Part shown: positions 27,008 through 36,701 of the stretch, in pieces
How the letters are laid out: every line of letters starts with the position of its first letter
Numbering within the stretch: the first letter of the stretch is position 1
Assembly: GCA_965205255.1 (NCBI GenBank)
Contig: OZ242051.1
Span: 1,922,001-1,986,000 of the forward strand
Direction: 5' to 3'
DNA length: 64,000 nucleotides
From: G965205255 sp965205255
GTDB taxonomy: Bacteria; Pseudomonadota; Gammaproteobacteria; Pseudomonadales; Endozoicomonadaceae
The notes under the pieces: generated by a model
What the model was told of the DNA's origin: nothing
The model's input: only the letters and a program-made list of their open reading frames with translations
Database searches by the model: none
Position numbers and translations under genes: made by a program

Positions 27008-28103
27008 ATGGAAATCAACCCTATAATAAATCAGATCAAAGATATGCGCACCCGCACAGAAACTCTTCGGGGGTATCTTTGACTATGATACAAAAAAAGA
27101 ACGATTAACTGAGGTATTGCGAGAACTTGAGGATCCTGATGTCTGGAATAATCCGGAGCTGGCTCAAAATCTTGGTAAAGAGCAAACTAGACTAGAGCTA
27201 GTAGTCAGTACGATCGAAACATTAGATACAAGTCTTGCTGATGCTAAAGAATTACTGACAATGTCGGCAGAAGAAGAAGATCAGGACAGTGTAAATGAAG
27301 TAATTACCGACCTATCCGAGCTGAGCAATACTCTGGAGCAGCTTGAGTTTCGTCGCATGTTTTCCGGTGAGATGGACTCTAATAATTCTTATCTGGATAT
27401 TCAGGCTGGCTCTGGTGGTACTGAAGCACAAGACTGGGCAAACATGCTTCTTCGGATGTATCTGCGCTGGGGAGAGGCCAAAGGTTTTAAAACTGAGGTA
27501 ATTGAGGTTTCTGGTGGTGAAGTGGCTGGTATCAAGTCTGCTACTATACAGTTTACAGGAGACTATGCTTTTGGCTGGTTGCGCACAGAAAGCGGTGTAC
27601 ATCGACTGGTGCGTAAATCACCATTTGATTCGGGAAATCGTAGACATACATCTTTTGCTTCTGTCTTTGTATCGCCAGAGATTGACGACAAGATTGAAAT
27701 TGATATTAATCCGGCAGATCTTCGTATCGATACCTATCGTTCAAGTGGTGCAGGTGGTCAGCATGTTAATACGACAGATTCGGCAGTACGAATTACTCAT
27801 GTACCAACAGGTGCGGTGGCACAGTGTCAGAATCAGCGTTCGCAACATCAAAATAAAGATAAGGCAATGCAACAGTTGCGAGCTAAATTGTATGAACTTG
27901 AGATGATGGAGCGAAACAAAGATAAACAGGCACTGGAAGATAGTAAATCTGATATTGGCTGGGGTAGTCAGATTCGCTCTTATGTTCTGGACTCTTCTCG
28001 TATTAAAGATTTACGCACAGGAGTGGAAACGACTAATTGCAACGCAGTGCTTGATGGCGATTTAGATAAGTTTATCGAAGCAAGCCTTAAGCATGGATTG
28101 TAG
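27008..28103 (+). CDS. prfB: Peptide chain release factor 2 (programmed +1 frameshift)
   Basis: RF2 recognises UAA and UGA stop codons and triggers peptide release. The gene starts at ATG 27008, runs 24 codons to an in-frame TGA at 27080, and continues in the +1 frame to 28103. The RF2 specificity tripeptide SPF (in VRKSPFDSG) and the catalytic GGQ (GAGGQHVNTTDSAVRITH) are present. Length is normal (~364 aa). lysS, a frequent neighbour, does not follow; ung does. Confidence 0.97.
27069..27083 (+). promoter_or_regulatory. Programmed +1 frameshift site of prfB
   Basis: The sequence ggggg-tat-ctt-tga-c is the classic RF2 autoregulation site. A Shine-Dalgarno-like G-rich stretch sits just upstream of CTT TGA C. 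Low RF2 makes the ribosome pause at TGA and slip forward. Confidence 0.95.
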
Positions 28104-28132
28104 ATTTGGTGCTTCATTGCAGGTAAAAAGCC

Positions 28133-28858
28133 TTGATCAAAAATATCATATTGGAAGAAAGTTGGAAACAACGATTACTGAATGAATTCAGCAAGCCATA
28201 CATGCAACAATTAAAAGTATTTTTGTTGAATGAAAAGCGGGCTGGTAAGCGAATTTATCCTAGGGGGTGTGAATATTTTAGGGCTCTTAATCTTACTCCT
28301 TTCAATAATGTTAAAGTCGTTATTTTGGGACAAGACCCTTATCATGGGCCAGGACAGGCGCATGGATTAAGTTTTTCTGTCAAACACGAGCAGGCCATTC
28401 CGCCATCTTTGCACAATATATATAAAGAGCTTAATGCTGATCTGGGCTTGGTACCTGCTTCACACGGTTTTCTTGAACCATGGGCAAAACAAGGTGTATT
28501 ATTGTTAAACAGTGTTTTAACGGTAGAACATAAACAAGCCGGTTCACATCAAGGAAAAGGATGGGAACTGTTTACCGATGCAGTGATTCGTTCGCTTGTC
28601 AAAGAAAGAAAAAATCTGGTATTTATTTTGTGGGGAAATTATGCACAAAAAAAAGGAGCATTTATAGACAGTAGGGAACACTGCATAATTCGATCAGTTC
28701 ATCCTTCACCACTTTCTGCACATCGAGGATTTTTTGGTAGTCGCCCTTTTTCAAGGACAAATGATTACCTTGCCTCAAAGAGTATTGAGCCTATTGAATG
28801 GCAGCTTATATCAGATATTAAAGAGTCAAAACAGGTTGATTATGCAAGTACGTGTTAA
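28133..28858 (+). CDS. ung: Uracil-DNA glycosylase (family 1)
   Basis: The 241-aa enzyme removes uracil from DNA to start base-excision repair. The catalytic water-activating loop GQDPYH is at residues 66-71 (D68), and HPSPLSAHRGFFGSRPFS supplies the DNA-intercalation loop and catalytic His. Length is slightly above average. The start is a TTG preceded by AGGTAAAAAG; no in-frame ATG lies early enough to preserve the N-terminus. The 3' end overlaps thiS by 17 bp. Confidence 0.95.
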   Translation: MIKNIILEESWKQRLLNEFSKPYMQQLKVFLLNEKRAGKRIYPRGCEYFRALNLTPFNNVKVVILGQDPYHGPGQAHGLSFSVKHEQAIPPSLHNIYKELNADLGLVPASHGFLEPWAKQGVLLLNSVLTVEHKQAGSHQGKGWELFTDAVIRSLVKERKNLVFILWGNYAQKKGAFIDSREHCIIRSVHPSPLSAHRGFFGSRPFSRTNDYLASKSIEPIEWQLISDIKESKQVDYASTC

Positions 28859-29042
28859 CGGCGAATATAAAAATATTGCAAATGAATTAAATGTTGCCAG
28901 TTTACTAAAAACTCTGTCATTGTCGCTCGGAGGAATTGCCGTGGCAGTAAATCAGCAAGTGATTCCGAAAAGTGAATGGCAGTTATATTTTTTATCTGAC
29001 CAAGACGATATTATGGTCATCAAAGCCACAGCTGGTGGCTAA
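28842..29042 (+). CDS. thiS: Sulfur carrier protein ThiS
   Basis: The 66-aa ubiquitin-like protein carries sulfur as a C-terminal thiocarboxylate for thiazole synthesis. The C-terminal Gly-Gly (IKATAGG) required for adenylation is present. The N-terminal strand MQVRVNGE and the VAVNQQVIPKSEW segment are typical. The ATG lies within the last codons of ung, which points to translational coupling. thiG follows after ~80 bp. Confidence 0.9.
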   Translation: MQVRVNGEYKNIANELNVASLLKTLSLSLGGIAVAVNQQVIPKSEWQLYFLSDQDDIMVIKATAGG

Positions 29043-29121
29043 TTACTCTGCCACTTTATGCTTTGTACCTTTTTACCGGTATGTTGTGGTTACTATTAAT
29101 ACAATAAGAGAAATAGCAGTA

Positions 29122-29889
29122 ATGTTAACTCTGGGAAACAAAACCTTTTCTTCACGTCTTTTTACAGGAACGGGTAAATTCAACGATAGCAAGGTAATGG
29201 TAAAAGCCATTAAAGCCACTGAGTCTCAGCTGGTGACTATGGCCATTAGGCGCGTTAATCTTAACCAAATGGATGATGATATTTTACACCCGCTCAAGGA
29301 ACTGGGCGTTTCATTACTTCCTAATACTTCCGGTGCAAGAACTGCCGAAGAAACGGTATTTGCAGCAGAGTTAGCGAGAGAGGCAATGGGAACAGAATGG
29401 ATAAAAGTAGAAGTTCATCCCGACCCTCGGTATTTGTTGCCGGACCCTGTTGAAACACTCAAAGCTTGTCAAATTCTGGTTGAAAAAGGGTTTATTGTAT
29501 TGCCTTATTGTCATGCAGATCCGGTTTTATGTAAACGCCTTGAGGAAGTAGGGTGTGCTGCTGTTATGCCACTTGGATCGCCTATAGGCAGTAATATGGG
29601 GCTGCAGACCAGAGAGTTTCTTAATATCATCATTGAGCAAAGCGGTATACCCGTGGTAGTCGATGCTGGTATTGGTAGCCCATCTGATGCAGCATTAGCA
29701 ATGGAGCTGGGTGCAGATGCCGTTTTAGTTAATACAGCTATTGCTGTTGCAAACAATCCTATAGCCATGGGGAAGGCGTTTAAACAGGCAGTTGAAGCAG
29801 GGTATACTGCACACAAGAGTGGTCTGGGGCTTCGGCAACCTGATGCTCAGTCAACCAGTCCACTCACCGGATTTTTGGATACAATTTGA
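29122..29889 (+). CDS. thiG: Thiazole synthase
   Basis: The 255-aa TIM-barrel enzyme condenses deoxyxylulose 5-phosphate, dehydroglycine and ThiS thiocarboxylate into the thiamine thiazole. Family motifs are SRLFTGTGKF, the Schiff-base lysine region WIKVEVHPDPRYLLPDP, the GSPIGSNMGL loop and VVDAGIGSPSDAALAMELG. The ATG at 29122 gives the standard N-terminus (MLTLGNKTFSSRLF). A longer frame extends upstream but lacks family similarity. thiH starts 12 bp downstream. Confidence 0.95.
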   Translation: MLTLGNKTFSSRLFTGTGKFNDSKVMVKAIKATESQLVTMAIRRVNLNQMDDDILHPLKELGVSLLPNTSGARTAEETVFAAELAREAMGTEWIKVEVHPDPRYLLPDPVETLKACQILVEKGFIVLPYCHADPVLCKRLEEVGCAAVMPLGSPIGSNMGLQTREFLNIIIEQSGIPVVVDAGIGSPSDAALAMELGADAVLVNTAIAVANNPIAMGKAFKQAVEAGYTAHKSGLGLRQPDAQSTSPLTGFLDTI

Positions 29890-29901
29890 GGTTCAGTTTT
29901 T

Positions 29902-31041
29902 ATGCCATTTATACATGCCTCAGCAGAAAATTTTTCCGATATACATGATCAGTTATACTGGGACGATATCGGACTTAAAATTGCATCCACAACTGATTCA
30001 GACGTTGACCGTGCGTTAGCATCCCGCCATCGTACAGTTGAAGATTTCATGGCTTTGATTTCCACAACTGCCACACCATATGTAGAAACCATGGCGCAAA
30101 TTAGTTATCGTATGACGAGACAAAGATTTGGTAAAACAATTCAGCTGTTTGTTCCTCTGTATTTGTCAAACAAGTGCCACAATATATGCACCTACTGTGG
30201 TTTTAGTCTGAATAATCCTATTCGTCGGATAACTCTGACAGAAGAAAAACTTGAGGAAGAATTAGCTGCCATAAAAACATTAGGGTTTGGGCATGTAGTA
30301 TTATTGACCGGTGAAGCACCAGGCACTGTTGGTATGAAGTATTTTCAACAGATGTTACCGAAAGTGAAAAAGATTTTACCACACGTCAGTATGGAAGTTC
30401 AGCCATTGGAGCAGGAAGATTATAGCCTTCTGATTAAACAGGGTTTAGATGCTGTACTCGTATACCAGGAAAGCTATCACAAAAGTGTATATGCAAAACA
30501 CCACCAGCGCGGAAACAAACAGAATTTTACCTATCGACTAAACACACCAGACCGGCTAGGACGTGCAGGAATTCGCAAAATAGGGATTGGTTCTCTTATT
30601 GGGCTTGCCGAAAACTGGCGGGCAGATGTTGCGATAAGCGCAATTCACTTGTCGTATTTGCAGAATAAATACTGGCAAACCCGCTATTCAGTTTCCGTAC
30701 CAAGGCTTCGCCCATGTGAAGGTGGTATTACTCCTGCCTCAGAAATATCAGACCGACAAATGGTGCAACTTATTTGTGCCTGGCGCCTTTGTTTTCCAGA
30801 AGTAGAAATATCTTTATCCACTCGGGAATCTGCCAGTTTAAGAGATAATATTATTCAGCTCGGTATCACCAGCATGAGTGCAGCATCCAGCACTCGTCCT
30901 GGGGGCTATTCACATCCAGAAGATAATTCACTTGCACAATTTGATATCAGCGACAAAAGACGAGTACCGGAGGTTATCAGCATGATAAAAAAACAAGGTC
31001 TCGAGGCTGTATGGAAAGATAAAGAGATGAGTATCGCTTAG
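29902..31041 (+). CDS. thiH: 2-Iminoacetate synthase (tyrosine lyase)
   Basis: The 379-aa radical S-adenosylmethionine enzyme splits tyrosine to dehydroglycine and p-cresol for thiazole synthesis. The iron-sulfur cluster motif CxxxCxxC is C92, C96 and C99 in KCHNICTYCGF. LLTGEAPG and RLRPCEGG are also conserved. Choosing ThiH rather than the oxygen-dependent ThiO fits organisms facing low oxygen. The set thiS-thiG-thiH forms an operon; thiC, thiE, thiF and thiD are not in the window. Confidence 0.95.
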   Translation: MPFIHASAENFSDIHDQLYWDDIGLKIASTTDSDVDRALASRHRTVEDFMALISTTATPYVETMAQISYRMTRQRFGKTIQLFVPLYLSNKCHNICTYCGFSLNNPIRRITLTEEKLEEELAAIKTLGFGHVVLLTGEAPGTVGMKYFQQMLPKVKKILPHVSMEVQPLEQEDYSLLIKQGLDAVLVYQESYHKSVYAKHHQRGNKQNFTYRLNTPDRLGRAGIRKIGIGSLIGLAENWRADVAISAIHLSYLQNKYWQTRYSVSVPRLRPCEGGITPASEISDRQMVQLICAWRLCFPEVEISLSTRESASLRDNIIQLGITSMSAASSTRPGGYSHPEDNSLAQFDISDKRRVPEVISMIKKQGLEAVWKDKEMSIA

Positions 31042-31106
31042 TCATTACAAATAAATAGTCATTACAAATAAATAGTCATTACAAATAAATAGTCATTACA
31101 AATAAA
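31039..31106 (+). repeat. Four perfect 17-bp tandem repeats at the thiH stop
   Basis: The unit tagtcattacaaataaa occurs four times head to tail. The first TAG is the thiH stop codon. It was probably produced by slippage. The rest of 31107-31504 is AT-rich and intergenic; I see no convincing gene there. Confidence 0.9.
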
Positions 31107-31504
31107 AAGCTGTTGTAAGCCAAGCAAAAAACGTTTTTTTTGGATTAATAGAAAAATCATTAATAAAAAGAAATGCAAAAAAAACCGGTTTGCAATAGCC
31201 CCATTAGGCATGCCTTTTCAGAGATATGTGCGTATTATGGCTTTTCTATAAATGAAAAACACTTATATAAATTCGTGTTAGTTCTGTTGTTTATATTGAA
31301 TTTAACTTTAAATTATTCGTTATATTCTTATTTCTATTTTCAATTATCTTTTTAGTCTGACCTCAAAAGAAGATAGTGATCACACTCAAATTAGTGTTTT
31401 AAGCTAACAGATGGAATGCATTCTCTATGTATTCTGGCAGATTCACCATAAGACTTTAATTCTCCCTTGTATTGGTAGGATCAAAGATTAGGCAGATATG
31501 ATCA

Positions 31505-33808
31505 ATGAAAGCAAATATTTTATCCACTATCTTAGCTATTGTGACAGGGTTTTCTTGTCTTTTGGCAATAAATGGAAATGCATCTAATCATCGCAATATC
31601 GGCACCTACTGGGTGGGCTCTTTAGGTATGACATTAAATAAGTCAGGCAATCGAGCTTATTTAATTAATTTTGATAAGGATTTAATTAGTCGATGTCGTA
31701 TCGACTCGGCAACGGGTACCTTCTTTCTTTGTTACACGGTTGGTACAATCAATTTCCCAAGCCCTGATTACATAGCATTAAATACATCAGGCACTCGTGC
31801 TTTCGTGCTTGACTACAGAAATAATAAAATCAATCAATGTGATGTAAATACCACCTCTGTCGCTAAAGCGAAGTGTGTTGATACTGGGGGAACCGGATTT
31901 TCCAAACCTCGTGCTTTTGTATTGAGTAAATCAGGCAAGCGTGCGTTTATAATTAATGCTGGTAATACTACCATCAGCCGATGTGATGTAGATTCTGAAA
32001 CTGGTGCATTTTCCAGGTGTTCTGATACCGGAGGAACCAATTTTTCCAAGCCTATTAGTTTAGTATTGAACGCATCAGAGACCCTGGCTTTTGTGGTTAA
32101 TAGCGGTAACAATACCGTAAGCCGGTGTGATGTAGATGCTAACGGTGCTTTTTCCAAATGTTCCGATACTAAAGGAACTGGGTTCTCTTTTCCTAATGGT
32201 ATAAAGCTAAATGCATCAGGCACTCTGGCTTTTGTCGTTAATACTGATAGTTCCACTATAAGCCGATGTCATGTAGATTCTGGCGGAATTTTTTCCAAAT
32301 GTTCCAATACGGGAGGGACAGGGTTTTCCAGTCCCACCAGTGTATTATTAAATGCATCAGACACCCTCGCCTTTGTTGCTAACTATAGATATTTTTACCA
32401 TAAGATAGTTCGGTGTAATGTGGATAAAGCTACTGGTGCTTTTTCCAACTGCTTTAATGTTTTTTACCACGTTGGTGTTGTTTCAAATAAAGACGATAAC
32501 GTTGGTTTGCAAAGCAATTTTGAGCATAAAATAACCATTGACAAAGGAGATGATAAATTAAAAAGCATCGATGTTATCAATACATCGACAGTTATTAGTT
32601 CTTTCAACGTAGCATTGCCTCCAGATGATAAAAACATACAACAATTGCATACAACCTGCCATTCCAATATGATGTATTTAAAAAGACGGGGGTCTTGTAA
32701 GATATTTTATAAAGTTCCTTCTGATAGTTCTAATTTTTTTAGTAAAAATATTTTATTTAAATCCGGTAGCACAACGATTGCTCATTTAGAAGTGGCGAGA
32801 GACCCAGTTTTTTTTGTTGCTCCCCAGTATAATAAAGATATGTATTTGAGTAGCATAACAGACTATTCATTACAAAAATCATCCAGAACTGTGACAATTC
32901 AGGTGAAAAAACGTAAGCATGCAAATATCACCTCAGCCAGTTTTTCGCTATCGACTGCATTGTCTGATGCCAATATTACATTGTCTGGTGATTGTATGAA
33001 TAAAACCTCACCTCTTGTATCAGCTGATAGCTGTCATATTACTTACAACATTCCGCCGGCAACCATTCCTGTGTTTGGTCATTTGCTTTTAACCACTAAT
33101 CTAGGAACTACCCGTCTACCTTTTTCTGTCAAAAGCCAAGGCTTTTATCTTTCAGTCAGTAAATATAAGGCAAGATCCAGTACTATACCTGTACCTGTAA
33201 ATGCATTTACTTTTGTTCAGGGACGCTCATATATTATTCATGTTACTAATTTATCTAAAACCCCTTTCAAGATAGAGCCTTTTTACTTGGGGAGAGTAGA
33301 TGTTGCAAATTCTACGTGTAAAATAGGGTTATATAACAAAAAAAATTGTTATTTAACTATTCATCTTTCAGTCAACAAAAATATAACCCCTTATAGTGAA
33401 TTAACTATTCTTTCAGGTGGTGTTTTTTATGGCTATCCTATTCTGAAACCACAAACTCCTAATTGCCCTGTTACTGTCGCCAATAAAGGCGGATATGATT
33501 TATGGTTTCAATATCCGGTTTATCAGAATATTGATGGCAGTATGGGTGTTGAACGCTCGAAAACTTTTTTGGTAGGGCAAAGTGTTACTGATAACATGTT
33601 AGAAGGGACTCAAATTTTACTTCACGCTGTAGGTTTACTTGGTCGTTCTATGTGCTTGACTGTTGATCACGCAAATGGTCATCTCAGATGTACCAGAGCA
33701 TTATTTAATATGGTGTGTTATTGGGATGATGGTAAAGGCAAAAGTTCATGGATAAGAACAGTCAAAGATCATCAAGGACATGTGATTTGCCCCGATTGGG
33801 TTAATTAG
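31505..33808 (+). CDS. Secreted six-bladed beta-propeller-like protein (paralogue B)
   Basis: The 767-aa paralogue of 462-2756 has the same order of parts. A signal peptide spans residues 1-~26, and six ~46-aa repeats (LNASGTLAFVVN, SRCDVD, FSKCSDTGGT) run to ~310. Beta-rich middle domains share phrases such as LPFSVKSQGFYLSVS and PVFF, and the Cys/Trp-rich end has CLTVDHANGHLRC and CYWDDGKGKSSWIRT. The shared C-terminal module is the most conserved part, suggesting it carries the common function. The two genes are now 29 kb apart on the same strand. Function is unknown. Confidence 0.75.
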   Translation: MKANILSTILAIVTGFSCLLAINGNASNHRNIGTYWVGSLGMTLNKSGNRAYLINFDKDLISRCRIDSATGTFFLCYTVGTINFPSPDYIALNTSGTRAFVLDYRNNKINQCDVNTTSVAKAKCVDTGGTGFSKPRAFVLSKSGKRAFIINAGNTTISRCDVDSETGAFSRCSDTGGTNFSKPISLVLNASETLAFVVNSGNNTVSRCDVDANGAFSKCSDTKGTGFSFPNGIKLNASGTLAFVVNTDSSTISRCHVDSGGIFSKCSNTGGTGFSSPTSVLLNASDTLAFVANYRYFYHKIVRCNVDKATGAFSNCFNVFYHVGVVSNKDDNVGLQSNFEHKITIDKGDDKLKSIDVINTSTVISSFNVALPPDDKNIQQLHTTCHSNMMYLKRRGSCKIFYKVPSDSSNFFSKNILFKSGSTTIAHLEVARDPVFFVAPQYNKDMYLSSITDYSLQKSSRTVTIQVKKRKHANITSASFSLSTALSDANITLSGDCMNKTSPLVSADSCHITYNIPPATIPVFGHLLLTTNLGTTRLPFSVKSQGFYLSVSKYKARSSTIPVPVNAFTFVQGRSYIIHVTNLSKTPFKIEPFYLGRVDVANSTCKIGLYNKKNCYLTIHLSVNKNITPYSELTILSGGVFYGYPILKPQTPNCPVTVANKGGYDLWFQYPVYQNIDGSMGVERSKTFLVGQSVTDNMLEGTQILLHAVGLLGRSMCLTVDHANGHLRCTRALFNMVCYWDDGKGKSSWIRTVKDHQGHVICPDWVN

Positions 33809-33827
33809 TCTGGCATGCAATATTTAT

Positions 33828-34000
33828 GGTTCTGTTGCAAACTCGACCACAAGCTGAACAACTCCCCTCCTTCAGACGCAGTTATCCTGCCAGTGTATAA
33901 AACTGCTCAAAGGCAGGGCGATCGCTTCCATCACAATGCTGACCTTTGTTCAGCATTCGCCGGCACTCATTTCCGGCAATAGTGGCAGGCGCTCCTTGAT
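33828..34000 (-). pseudogene. IS6-family transposase C-terminal remnant with its terminal repeat
   Basis: On the minus strand the frame reads APATIAGNECRRMLNKGQ and then PAFEQFYTLAG, to a stop at 33882-33884. This is the usual C-terminus of IS6 transposases. The end sequence ggttctgttgcaaac lies just beyond it at 33828. The rest of the element is missing. It lies between propeller B and the end of the T6SS operon. Confidence 0.7.
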
Positions 34001-34094
34001 GGAAAAAGCATCTGGAAAGAAAAATTCGTAGGTTGAACTTAACCTGACAGACACCTTATAAAAATCGGGTAACTGTCAGATCAAGTCTGGTTTA

Positions 34095-36698
34095 CTAGAC
34101 TTCAGTACTTGAAACCAGATCCATTGTTAACTCACCTTCATCGTTGATATCAACAGAAAGTGCCTTTAAGATGGTTTCTGAAGCAATGGCATTCAATAAT
34201 GCATCAGAGATCGCAGGCATCATATGCGTGTCAATCAGCTGTTTGATATAGCGTGCGCCACTTTCTGTATCCAGACAGCGCTTTGTAATGGTGTCGACTA
34301 AAAGATCGCTGTAACTGAATGTAATATGCTTGTCATTCAGTCGTGCCGCCAGTCTGTCCAGGCGAATCCTAACCAGTTCCTGCATGGCATCCGGCTGAAT
34401 GGGGTAGTAAGGGACTACGGTCATTCTTCCCAGCAGCGCTGGCTTAAAGTAGCATTTTAACGCAGGCCGAATTATTTCAGTTAGATGCTGTGCATCAGGA
34501 AGAGTATCTCCCTTGCAGGTGTTTATTATCAGCTGATCACCCAGATTAGATGTCATTAAAATCAGGGTATTGCGAAAATCAATCAGGCGGCCTTCACCGT
34601 CATTAGCCACCCCTTTATCAAAGATCTGATAAAACAGGTTCATAATATCCGGATCAGCTTTTTCTACTTCATCGAGCAGAATCACAGAGTATGGCTTTTG
34701 ACGCACGGCTTCGGTCAGTACACCGCCTTCACCATAGCCAACATAACCAGGAGGGGATCCAATTAAACGTGAGAGACTGTGTTTTTCCTGGTATTCCGAC
34801 ATGTTAATGGTGGTCAGAAAACGTTCACCGCCATACAGTAAGTCAGCAATAGCCAGTGCGGTTTCTGTTTTGCCCACACCACTGGGACCAGCCAGCAGGA
34901 AAACACCGGTAGGCGTTTCCGGCTCACTTAAACCGGCACTGTGAAGACGAATCGCACGATTAATACAGTCAAGTGCCTGATCTTGCCCTTTAATACGCTG
35001 ATGCATATTGTCGGCAAAGGTAAGCACCTGCAGGCTATGCTCTTCCAGCAGTGTGGTCAGCGGTATACCGGTCCAGCCACTGATGACTTCTGCGACCAGA
35101 CGGGGTGATACTTCGTAATGGACCAGCACCTCTTCGGCCTGGGCTGTGGCCAGTGCTGCTTTTGTCTCATTCAGTTGTTGTTGAAGGTCGTTCACTTCAT
35201 CGGTTGTGGATAAGGTGTCAGGAGTTTGCAGAGACTGTCGTAAGGTCAGAAGTTTTTCAACCAGCGCTTTTTGTACCTGCCAGGCATTTTCTGTGCTTTC
35301 CTGTGCGGCTTTCAGTGTTTCTAGATCAGCGTGTAACGCGGTGATGTGCTGTGTATCCTGTTCAATGCCTGCGTCGGCATCACGTTCAAGTGCGGTTAAT
35401 TCTCGTTTTTTTTGAGCCACGTCTCTTTTCAGGTTATCCAGTGCTGCAGGTGTAGAGTACATGCTGATTTTTACACGCGCACAGGCGGTATCTAACACAT
35501 CCACTGATTTATCTGGCAGTTGTCGTCCTGATATGAAGCGTGCAGAGAGTTCGGCAGACGCCATGACGGCATCATCACGCAGATAAACACCATGGTCTGC
35601 TTCATAGTGGGAAGCGAGGCCCCGTAAAATAGTCACGGCCTGAGGCACGGTCGGTTCAAGCAACTGTACTGGCTGAAAACGACGAGCCAGCGCCGGATCT
35701 TTTTCAAAGTATTTTTTATACTCAGACCATGTGGTTGCGGCAATGGTACGCAATTCACCGCGGGCCAGTGCGGGTTTTAACAGGTTGGCCGCATCGCCCC
35801 CGCCTGCCTGACCACCGGCACCGATGAGGGTATGGGCTTCATCAATAAACAAAATAATGGGCTTAGGCGAGGCTTTTACTTCATCAATCACGGCTTTTAA
35901 GCGCCGTTCAAATTCCCCTTTCACACTGGCACCTGCTTGCAGCAAGCCCATATCTAGGGTGAGCAGTTCGACCTGTTTTAAGGTGTCTGGTACATCATTG
36001 TGTGCAATTTTAAGCGCCAGCCCTTCGACGACAGCGGTTTTACCCACACCGGCTTCACCTACGGCAATGGGGTTGTTTTTACGGCGTCGGGCGAGTATGT
36101 CCACCATTTTCCGAATTTCATCATCACGACACAAGACCGGATCAATCTTGTTTTCCCGTGCTTGCTGTGTGAGGTTTTTAGTGAACTGCTTTAAGGCGTT
36201 GTCGCCTTGTTGCTGAACCTTGCCGGACTGTTCTGCACTTTCAATCAGTCCGGTGATTTGTTGTTGCAGTTTATCGGGAGGGATGCCTGCCAGCACCTGA
36301 TAGTAGCGAGTGTGCCCATAGCGTTCACTGTTTTTCAGTAAGGCCAGAATCATGCAGCCTGCCAGTACTTCTCTTAAATGCATATCAAGGGTGGCCAGCA
36401 GGTAAGACTCCTGCAGCCATTGGATTATCAGTGTGGATAAGACAGGATGACTGCTTTCACTGCTGCCGTAGGATGTTCTGGGTTTTATGACGGCTAAAAG
36501 CGTATCTTTATCGATACTAAACTGCTTTAGCGCTGCATTCAGAAAACTTTCAGGCGTATCAAGAAAGTTAATGAGGACATCCTCAATAAGAATCTCGCTT
36601 CCCCCACGCTGCACACAGGTTTCAGCAGCACGTTCAAGCGCGTTCTTAGATTCGGCATCAAGTGCTTTGATAAGCTGATGCAAATTAATAGCCGACAT
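34095..36698 (-). CDS. tssH: T6SS sheath-disassembly ATPase ClpV
   Basis: The 867-aa AAA+ unfoldase of the ClpB/ClpV family recycles contracted TssB/TssC sheaths. The N-terminal ClpN-type domain (1-160) is followed by ATPase 1 (Walker A GEAGVGKT, 214-221; Walker B ILFIDEAH). Then come a coiled-coil middle domain (~420-540) and ATPase 2 (GPSGVGKTET; VILLDEVEKA). It is the last gene of the operon, 3 bp after tssG. A small inverted repeat (aagtct/agactt) spans its stop and might help termination. Confidence 0.96.
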   Translation of the reverse strand: MSAINLHQLIKALDAESKNALERAAETCVQRGGSEILIEDVLINFLDTPESFLNAALKQFSIDKDTLLAVIKPRTSYGSSESSHPVLSTLIIQWLQESYLLATLDMHLREVLAGCMILALLKNSERYGHTRYYQVLAGIPPDKLQQQITGLIESAEQSGKVQQQGDNALKQFTKNLTQQARENKIDPVLCRDDEIRKMVDILARRRKNNPIAVGEAGVGKTAVVEGLALKIAHNDVPDTLKQVELLTLDMGLLQAGASVKGEFERRLKAVIDEVKASPKPIILFIDEAHTLIGAGGQAGGGDAANLLKPALARGELRTIAATTWSEYKKYFEKDPALARRFQPVQLLEPTVPQAVTILRGLASHYEADHGVYLRDDAVMASAELSARFISGRQLPDKSVDVLDTACARVKISMYSTPAALDNLKRDVAQKKRELTALERDADAGIEQDTQHITALHADLETLKAAQESTENAWQVQKALVEKLLTLRQSLQTPDTLSTTDEVNDLQQQLNETKAALATAQAEEVLVHYEVSPRLVAEVISGWTGIPLTTLLEEHSLQVLTFADNMHQRIKGQDQALDCINRAIRLHSAGLSEPETPTGVFLLAGPSGVGKTETALAIADLLYGGERFLTTINMSEYQEKHSLSRLIGSPPGYVGYGEGGVLTEAVRQKPYSVILLDEVEKADPDIMNLFYQIFDKGVANDGEGRLIDFRNTLILMTSNLGDQLIINTCKGDTLPDAQHLTEIIRPALKCYFKPALLGRMTVVPYYPIQPDAMQELVRIRLDRLAARLNDKHITFSYSDLLVDTITKRCLDTESGARYIKQLIDTHMMPAISDALLNAIASETILKALSVDINDEGELTMDLVSSTEV

Positions 36699-36701
36699 AA
36701 T

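Noticed and set aside
26905..27108. Separate 67-aa gene upstream of prfB
   Set aside because: It overlaps the first segment of prfB in another frame. The ATG at 27008 with the frameshift site explains the coding signal.
31173..31355. 60-aa hydrophobic protein
   Set aside because: An AT-rich stretch gives apparent hydrophobic codons; no ribosome site or recognisable similarity.
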